Positions 59,434-64,000 of a stretch of DNA of 64,000 nucleotides are shown here, piece by piece. Where the stretch lies: positions 1-64,000 of the IMG/VR virus record IMGVR_UViG_3300048593_000672; one strand, given 5' to 3'. Position 1 is the stretch's first letter; each line of letters starts with the position of its first letter. Made by a program: the position numbers and the translations under genes. Under the pieces are notes generated by a model that saw only the letters and a list, made by a program, of their open reading frames with translations, had not been told where the DNA came from and did not search any database. The stretch is from a virus.

Positions 59434-60162
59434 TTAATTATCGTCTAATTCAGCAAATTGGGTGTTGGACTGTTCTGGGAGCATTAGCGGCTCATTTTGT
59501 GATACAAGAAGTGTGGGATCGATGACTTCAAAGCCAGCCTTAGTGACTTGTTGGTATGCTTTATCAAGATCATTTTGACAGCCCAAGTTATTGATTAGGC
59601 TGACGCACTCCTTAAGTAAAACGACTGCATCCACAAAATCTTTCGATGGTCGGGCTGTAAAATGCTGGATTGCGGCCCTTCCATCCTCGTAAGTCCTTAC
59701 TGTGTCCACGTTTACGGTGGGCATAGACGCAATTTCGTCTGCTCTCTGCAACAATTTGGACGTAATACCCAAAACCTTAGCTTGACATTCTCTCTGCTGG
59801 TGTTCTCTCCAAGCAAGGTCGTCCTGTTGGCGTTTTTGCCAGTACGCTCGATGACGCTCCTGCCAACGGTAAACTTTTTCCCAATTCACAAACGACACGC
59901 CAGCACTGCTTCCTTTCGGCACTAGGCGGCTATTCTTGAGATCTGGAGTACCTCCGTTCTGGTCGGGATTGTTTGCTGTTAAGACATTTTTAGACTGTTC
60001 ATCAGCAACATATCGCCGCCATGCCTGAGTTATTGACGGTTTAATACCTGGTAAAAAATATTTTTGGAACTTGATAAAAGCCTCTGAATCTTCATCATCC
60101 TGCAAGTCCCAGATTGGCCACTTACTAAATTCTATCGGTTCTTTATCTGTTACTGAGGGCAT
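59434..60162 (-). CDS. Terminase-small-subunit-like protein
   Basis: A 242-residue protein. An N-terminal acidic segment leads to a helix-turn-helix-like region (FLPGIKPSITQAWRRYVADEQSKN), then a helical coiled stretch (VYRWQERHRAYWQKRQQDDLAWREHQQ) and VLGITSKLLQRADEIASMP, resembling small terminase subunits. The C-terminal AYQQVTKAGFEVIDP is shared with the 57913 protein. It lies inside the repeat-rich non-coding region, so it may bind those repeats. Confidence 0.55.
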   Translation of the reverse strand: MPSVTDKEPIEFSKWPIWDLQDDEDSEAFIKFQKYFLPGIKPSITQAWRRYVADEQSKNVLTANNPDQNGGTPDLKNSRLVPKGSSAGVSFVNWEKVYRWQERHRAYWQKRQQDDLAWREHQQRECQAKVLGITSKLLQRADEIASMPTVNVDTVRTYEDGRAAIQHFTARPSKDFVDAVVLLKECVSLINNLGCQNDLDKAYQQVTKAGFEVIDPTLLVSQNEPLMLPEQSNTQFAELDDN

Positions 60163-60309
60163 ATTTTTGGGTTGTCTCTTTATACTTCCACTCTACCAAA
60201 AAAAATTTTATTACACCACTCTCTGGGGTTTGGGAGTTGAAATATCCCCACCCCCCAATCCGTACTAGTCGGGATTTAGCCTCGGGGGGGATATAGAACA
60301 AAAGCTAGT

Positions 60310-60358
60310 GCTAACAGATGCTAACAGTACAAAAGTTGGTGCTAACAGGGGCTAACAG
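60310..60358 (+). repeat. GCTAACAG iterons, right cluster
   Basis: Four perfect GCTAACAG copies at 60310, 60320, 60341 and 60351: two pairs with a 10-base period. Together with the left cluster they flank the gene at 59434. The remaining DNA in 60163-60371 holds no gene. Confidence 0.8.
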
Positions 60359-60371
60359 TTTTTTTGAACTA

Positions 60372-60545
60372 CTAGTCTATCAACAATGCAAATGCAGTAC
60401 CCTCGAACTGTATCTCGAACTGCTCAGGCCGTAGTCGCAGGAAATCCAAAGCGTAGCCGTAAACACGATCCGCTTGCGATTCTAGAGTGCGATCGCTTAC
60501 TGTTGTGTTGCTAGATTGGGATAGTTTTTTGAGTTGCTGAAACAT
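60372..60545 (-). CDS. Hypothetical small protein
   Basis: A 57-residue protein (MFQQLKKLSQSSNTTVSDRTLESQADRVYGYALDFLRL) with AAGGA nine bases before the ATG, directly downstream of a strong promoter (60576-60604). It contains a HIP1 site. No family recognised; helical. Confidence 0.6.
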   Translation of the reverse strand: MFQQLKKLSQSSNTTVSDRTLESQADRVYGYALDFLRLRPEQFEIQFEGTAFALLID

Positions 60546-60575
60546 CTGATTAATTCCTTTACTTGATTACTTATC

Positions 60576-60618
60576 AGTATAAGACAATCCAAGTTATTTG
60601 TCAAGCTTAGATTGTCTT
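60576..60618 (-). promoter_or_regulatory. Leftward promoter inside a large palindrome
   Basis: Minus strand TTGACA (60604-60599), 17 bases, TATACT (60581-60576), a near-consensus promoter. It sits in an inverted repeat AAGACAATCcAAG (60581-60593) / CTTaGATTGTCTT (60606-60618) that differs from the shared operator, suggesting another regulator, perhaps encoded nearby. Confidence 0.8.
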
Positions 60619-60628
60619 ATTTTTTGAT

Positions 60629-61615
60629 TTACTTAACTTTGATCGTGTCTAGTCCCTCTGGCATGACAAGCTTGTATGTGTTGGGGGCTGTTAGTTCGTA
60701 CCCGTAGCCATTCATTAACGACGCTTGCCGGAACTTCCAGCTAAATTGCTCAGGATTAATCATCTCGCAGTTATTTGAGTCAGCTAGAGACTGTAAAGAC
60801 GCGATCGCAGTCTCACTCTTGTCCTTAATATTGATCCCATCCATTAAAGCCAATAACGCTAGGTGAGCAGAGCTGCCTTTTTTGACGGCTTTAATGCGAT
60901 CGCTCTCTACCGGCACACTGGGGTCGAGTCGTTTAAAGGGATCACTCAAACCACCTTTCGTATTCCCTGTTGTACCTACACTACGCTGGCCTTGGAGGCG
61001 TTTAATCATCACATCCTCTGACTTGATACACCCATACTCAACCCCTTTGTCACCTAGAAAGCTTTCAAGCTCACCTAAGTTTGTAAAGTGTAATCCGTTT
61101 AAATCTTCTATACTCTCAAAAGTATAAGAAAAAACAAATTGAGCATGATACTTGATCGGCTTAACTTCTACTGCTTTTTGCTGTTTAGCTAACACTTGTT
61201 TTTTGACATTAGCTAATGGCTGAAAATTAGACTTGACTAAATCAAACACACTGCTAGAAATAGCAGTTAAAGCACTGTAAGGCTTGCAAGCGTAATCGTC
61301 TGTGACGGGCCAGTAATAAAGCTCTCCCGACGATCCCGCCAAACCCGTCCCAATCGGCTCATTATCGCTTGCTGGTGTTACTTCTAACGCTTGATCTTTA
61401 GCTTGATTATTAACAGTCTCATTGTTGTCTTGATTGTCGATAGCAAAGTCTGATTCTAATTCACTGATAACAGACATTAATTGATCTTTAATCTCTACAT
61501 CAGAGTCAAGATCAAAGCGTTTATCAAGCTTAGCAAGTTTTCCAAATTCACGGACTAAAGCAGATCCGCCTAACTGAGATACTTTTTTGATTTGTTGTAA
61601 TGTAGCTTGAGACAT
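60629..61615 (-). CDS. Hypothetical protein
   Basis: A 328-residue protein from the ATG at 61615 (MSQATLQQIKKVSQLGGSALVREFGKLAKLDKRF). It has an N-terminal helical domain, an acidic Asn/Gln-rich linker (about residues 55-95) and a larger mixed domain (FVFSYTFESIEDLNGLHFTNLGELESFL; PFKRLDPSVPVESDRIKAVK). No family recognised. GAGAGGG upstream. Located beside ParB-like and origin-like elements, so a replication or partition role is possible. Confidence 0.55.
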   Translation of the reverse strand: MSQATLQQIKKVSQLGGSALVREFGKLAKLDKRFDLDSDVEIKDQLMSVISELESDFAIDNQDNNETVNNQAKDQALEVTPASDNEPIGTGLAGSSGELYYWPVTDDYACKPYSALTAISSSVFDLVKSNFQPLANVKKQVLAKQQKAVEVKPIKYHAQFVFSYTFESIEDLNGLHFTNLGELESFLGDKGVEYGCIKSEDVMIKRLQGQRSVGTTGNTKGGLSDPFKRLDPSVPVESDRIKAVKKGSSAHLALLALMDGINIKDKSETAIASLQSLADSNNCEMINPEQFSWKFRQASLMNGYGYELTAPNTYKLVMPEGLDTIKVK

Positions 61616-61717
61616 AATGCTGCCCTCTCTGTATCGAGTTGTTAATGTTTGTATAAATCTAATCTCCCACAATCCCACAACTTTGTCAAGCCTTTTCAGC
61701 AAAAAAGTTTAAATTAC

Positions 61718-61763
61718 TTTTAGCTATTGCTTACAAGCCTTACCCCGCAAGCAATAGCTAAAA
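61718..61763. repeat. Perfect 15-base inverted repeat
   Basis: TTTTAGCTATTGCTT (61718-61732) and AAGCAATAGCTAAAA (61749-61763) with a 16-base loop, between two leftward genes. It could form a strong RNA hairpin that stabilises or ends transcripts from the 62397 promoter; a U-run does not directly follow. Confidence 0.8.
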
Positions 61764-61774
61764 AACACGACTAT

Positions 61775-62323
61775 CTAAGCAGCTAAAAAGCTCTCGGACA
61801 AGCGTTCTAACACTTCCCTTTTGCTGGTATTAGTGTGCTTACTTAAAAGTTCCGCGCCATAGGCTACAGCCAGCTTGCGGGCATTGTCTATCGCCTCTTG
61901 ATAGACTGTATCTATGTCCTCAAAAATACTGGTAACAACGCCCTTATTGTACATATCTTGTAAGTTTAGATTAAACAAAAACTCGTTTAGATCTTTACTT
62001 TCCTTAGCTACGTTGATCACAATTTCTAACCGCTTTTGCAATAGCTCTAAGCCTTTAGGGGTCAATTGTTGATGCAATTTATCGCCTTTCAATTGACGAC
62101 TTTTTAACGTTTTATAAACACCATCTGGAAAGTGATCATAGATAACTTCTTTTGTGATTTGCGCCCAAGAGTGGGGTCGTAGATGTCCGTTCTGCTTTAA
62201 TCCTGTAAGGCGTTCAAGTTGGCTATAATACTCATCTTCAAAGCGTTTTAGCCAGTGATTAACTGGCATAACATAGTCATCAATATTGACATTAGGGCAT
62301 TTATCCTTTACAGTGGTAGTCAT
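61775..62323 (-). CDS. Hypothetical protein
   Basis: A 182-residue helical protein (DYVMPVNHWLKRFEDEYYSQLERLTGLKQNGHLRPHSWAQITKEVIYDHFPDGVY). The middle resembles short phage and plasmid proteins with a winged-helix look (LTPKGLELLQKRLEIVI). The C-terminus holds NTSKREVLERL, encoded by the dispersed motif. It is driven by a strong promoter at 62397-62425. Confidence 0.6.
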   Translation of the reverse strand: MTTTVKDKCPNVNIDDYVMPVNHWLKRFEDEYYSQLERLTGLKQNGHLRPHSWAQITKEVIYDHFPDGVYKTLKSRQLKGDKLHQQLTPKGLELLQKRLEIVINVAKESKDLNEFLFNLNLQDMYNKGVVTSIFEDIDTVYQEAIDNARKLAVAYGAELLSKHTNTSKREVLERLSESFLAA

Positions 62324-62396
62324 GTTGACCTCTTATGGTTAATGTTTGTATTTTTTGGGCTTGTACGCCCTTTTTTTGTGCTTTCAACACTTTATT

Positions 62397-62425
62397 AGTA
62401 TAGCAAGATCACAAGGATAAGTCAA
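62397..62425 (-). promoter_or_regulatory. Strong leftward promoter
   Basis: Minus strand TTGACT (62425-62420), 17 bases, TATACT (62402-62397). Upstream of the gene at 62323. Preceding bases GC match the GCTTGAC start of the shared element, but no operator arm follows. Confidence 0.75.
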
Positions 62426-62435
62426 GCTAGAACGC

Positions 62436-63944
62436 TTACGGCGCAAGCCTTTCAGCCCCCACCCCCAACATAGTCTCAATCCTACTAATCGCAATATCAG
62501 CATAGGACGGCGAAAGCTCTATGCCATACCCCACCCGACCAGTACTAGCAGCCGCAACAATAGTAGATCCACTGCCTGCAAAGCAATCAACAATTAGATC
62601 GCCTTCGTCGCTGAATGCTTTTATGAACCACTCTGGGAGCTTATGGGGAAAGGCTGCTTGATGGCCATTGTTTTTATTAACTATGTGAATATCTAAGACA
62701 TTACTAGGCAGGGCAACACCACTAACAAGATCGCTATTATCTAGCACCGGCATATTCCAGTGAGTGCCATTGCCACTATCTTCTCTTTTGCTGGTATTAG
62801 TCCCATCAAAGCAATAATCAGACTCATGCCCTACTCGCTCAGGGTAGAAGCGTTCAATTGCCCTATCTGACTTGGTAAAATGAAACACAGGTTCAAAGCC
62901 ATTTTTAAAACGATTTGGCCAACTCCCAGGCGCGGCATTGCGTACCCAGCAAAACTCATCTACAAAACACCAGCCCCATTGTTCAACGTGGGCTATTGTT
63001 AGCTTTTTAACGTATAAATGTCTTTGCCCTTGTTCACAATGCTCTTTAATGTTTAAAAAGTAACTGCCGCTATTGGCTAACCACAGCTTAATATTATGCT
63101 GAACACTTTTAAACCAACCAACATAGTTATCTGGCTCTATTGGCACAAAACCACTATTCTCATCATATTTGCGCTGGCTGGCATAGGGCGGGCTAGTAAA
63201 GATAATGTCTGCTTTTTTATCGCCTAACAATTTGGCCCACACAGCAAGATCTAAGCAGTCACCAACAATAATCCTATGATCGCCTATCGCCCAAATATCG
63301 CCTGGCTTGCTCCTATTCTCTACTATCTTATCATCGTCTAAGCTATTGTTATCAGTCAGATCGTTGTCTGTAACAGCGTTTAAATCGTCGTTAAAACTTG
63401 TTTGTTGATTAGCATTGTAGATATTATCTAAGCTATCAAAACAAGCTAAGTTAGTGACATTATTTTCTAACAGATAACTAGACTGAGCAGCTAACAAAGA
63501 CTGATCAAACAACTCAAAAACAGCTTGATCGCCTAACGCTGCAACGGTTGTGGCATTGTGGTCTATACTATATGCTATTGCGGCGGCTTGACTGTCTGAC
63601 TTAGCGATAGTAGCTGGCACCAACCAATCAATAATCTTGTCACCCTTAAGTAGCGGTTCAACGTCTTTTGGTGGGTCGGTCTTATTTTTTTTGTAGAGGC
63701 TTTTGAGGACGTTAAGACTACGATCATGCCCCTCCACCAGCGTTAATTTAATACTTTTATCGGCTAAAATATCATCTACACTTAAGTCTTTATACTTATC
63801 ATCTAGAAAGACTAGATCGACTTGGATCGGGTCACGGAAGCCATGATAGTCGATACTGGCTAAAGTGTGACTAGTAGAGTGCTTTTTGGAGTTATTAACT
63901 AAGCCTTCTAGACGGGAAAGGGGGATAAGGCGGTATTCAAGCAT
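62436..63944 (-). CDS. ParB-like domain fused to a beta-class DNA methyltransferase
   Basis: A 502-residue protein starting MLEYRLIPLSRLEG at the ATG at 63944. The N-terminal ~120 residues contain a ParB/Spo0J-like motif (LVEGHDRSLNVLKSLY). The C-terminal ~270 residues are a beta-class DNA amino-methyltransferase: IIFTSPPYASQRKYD (near 248), DEFCWVRNAAPGSWPNRF, and the later SAM motif DCFAGSGST (near 456). Order IV before I defines the beta class (N4-cytosine or N6-adenine). Fusions of this type occur in phages and mobile elements; the ParB part probably helps bind DNA. Confidence 0.8.
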   Translation of the reverse strand: MLEYRLIPLSRLEGLVNNSKKHSTSHTLASIDYHGFRDPIQVDLVFLDDKYKDLSVDDILADKSIKLTLVEGHDRSLNVLKSLYKKNKTDPPKDVEPLLKGDKIIDWLVPATIAKSDSQAAAIAYSIDHNATTVAALGDQAVFELFDQSLLAAQSSYLLENNVTNLACFDSLDNIYNANQQTSFNDDLNAVTDNDLTDNNSLDDDKIVENRSKPGDIWAIGDHRIIVGDCLDLAVWAKLLGDKKADIIFTSPPYASQRKYDENSGFVPIEPDNYVGWFKSVQHNIKLWLANSGSYFLNIKEHCEQGQRHLYVKKLTIAHVEQWGWCFVDEFCWVRNAAPGSWPNRFKNGFEPVFHFTKSDRAIERFYPERVGHESDYCFDGTNTSKREDSGNGTHWNMPVLDNSDLVSGVALPSNVLDIHIVNKNNGHQAAFPHKLPEWFIKAFSDEGDLIVDCFAGSGSTIVAAASTGRVGYGIELSPSYADIAISRIETMLGVGAERLAP

Positions 63945-64000
63945 AATTGGTAAGACGACAACTAAAATCAATTATGCCATAAAATGACAAAAATACCAGC

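Noticed and set aside
1-64000. Photosynthesis or other cyanophage auxiliary metabolic genes, integrase, DNA polymerase
   Set aside because: None was recognised among the translated frames; their absence here does not exclude genes outside the window.

Overview
The window is most of the genome of a temperate-type siphovirus (long, non-contractile tail) of a cyanobacterium, seen either as phage DNA or as a prophage. The cyanobacterial assignment rests on about 30 copies of the HIP1 palindrome GCGATCGC scattered through the genes, and on a DUF6464-like protein, a family I know mainly from cyanobacteria. Base composition is moderately AT-rich. No integrase, rRNA, CRISPR array or insertion sequence was seen.

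Layout. (1) 1-940: the 3' half of a tRNA-Cys gene (candidate attachment site) and a leftward HTH repressor-like gene facing the main rightward promoter. (2) 940-16886, all rightward: an early operon with DNA methyltransferases, two SSB-like proteins, a Gp157-like protein, a primase-helicase (DUF3987 type), an SF2 helicase with an inserted J domain, many very small proteins, and a displaced tail-hub gene (DUF2163). (3) 16861-33073, leftward: a 4300-residue tape-measure protein that carries alpha/beta-hydrolase-like, protein-kinase, GNAT-like and glucosaminidase domains, the tail-assembly chaperone pair with a lambda-type GGGAAAG frameshift site, tail tube and tail-completion genes. (4) 33122-43201: distal tail protein (rightward), then a leftward receptor-binding module with discoidin-like and LamG-like pieces, then tail hub and NlpC/P60 peptidase. 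(5) 43232-50849: head completion, VRR-NUC nuclease, head-tail adaptor, scaffold-capsid protein, protease, BRO antirepressor, tRNA genes, MuF protein. (6) 50885-58260: decoration-like protein, DUF6527, dCTP deaminase, holin, GH19 endolysin, portal, regulator, large terminase and a small-terminase-like protein. (7) 58321-60371: non-coding DNA with three kinds of repeats around a second terminase-small-subunit-like gene; this is the best candidate for the packaging site and/or replication origin. (8) 60372-63944: leftward genes of unknown function and a ParB-like/DNA-methyltransferase fusion.

Two DNA-level systems overlay the genes. First, at least nine promoters share TTGACAACT, in which the -35 box TTGACA overlaps the left arm of an operator ACAACT-N6-AGTTGT; they lie before the early operon, inside it, and before isolated rightward genes and leftward late blocks, which suggests one repressor controls a dispersed regulon. 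Second, a degenerate motif centred on ACCAGC (typical form AATACCAGCARRGG, both strands) occurs roughly a hundred times, in all reading frames, and is absent from the tail-fibre module. It resembles the GCTGGT core of Chi and may be a recombination or genome-organising signal.

Gene calls come from reading the translated sequence and recognising families by motif; no database search was possible. Starts were moved from the longest open frame where a ribosome-binding site, overlap or promoter position decided it.
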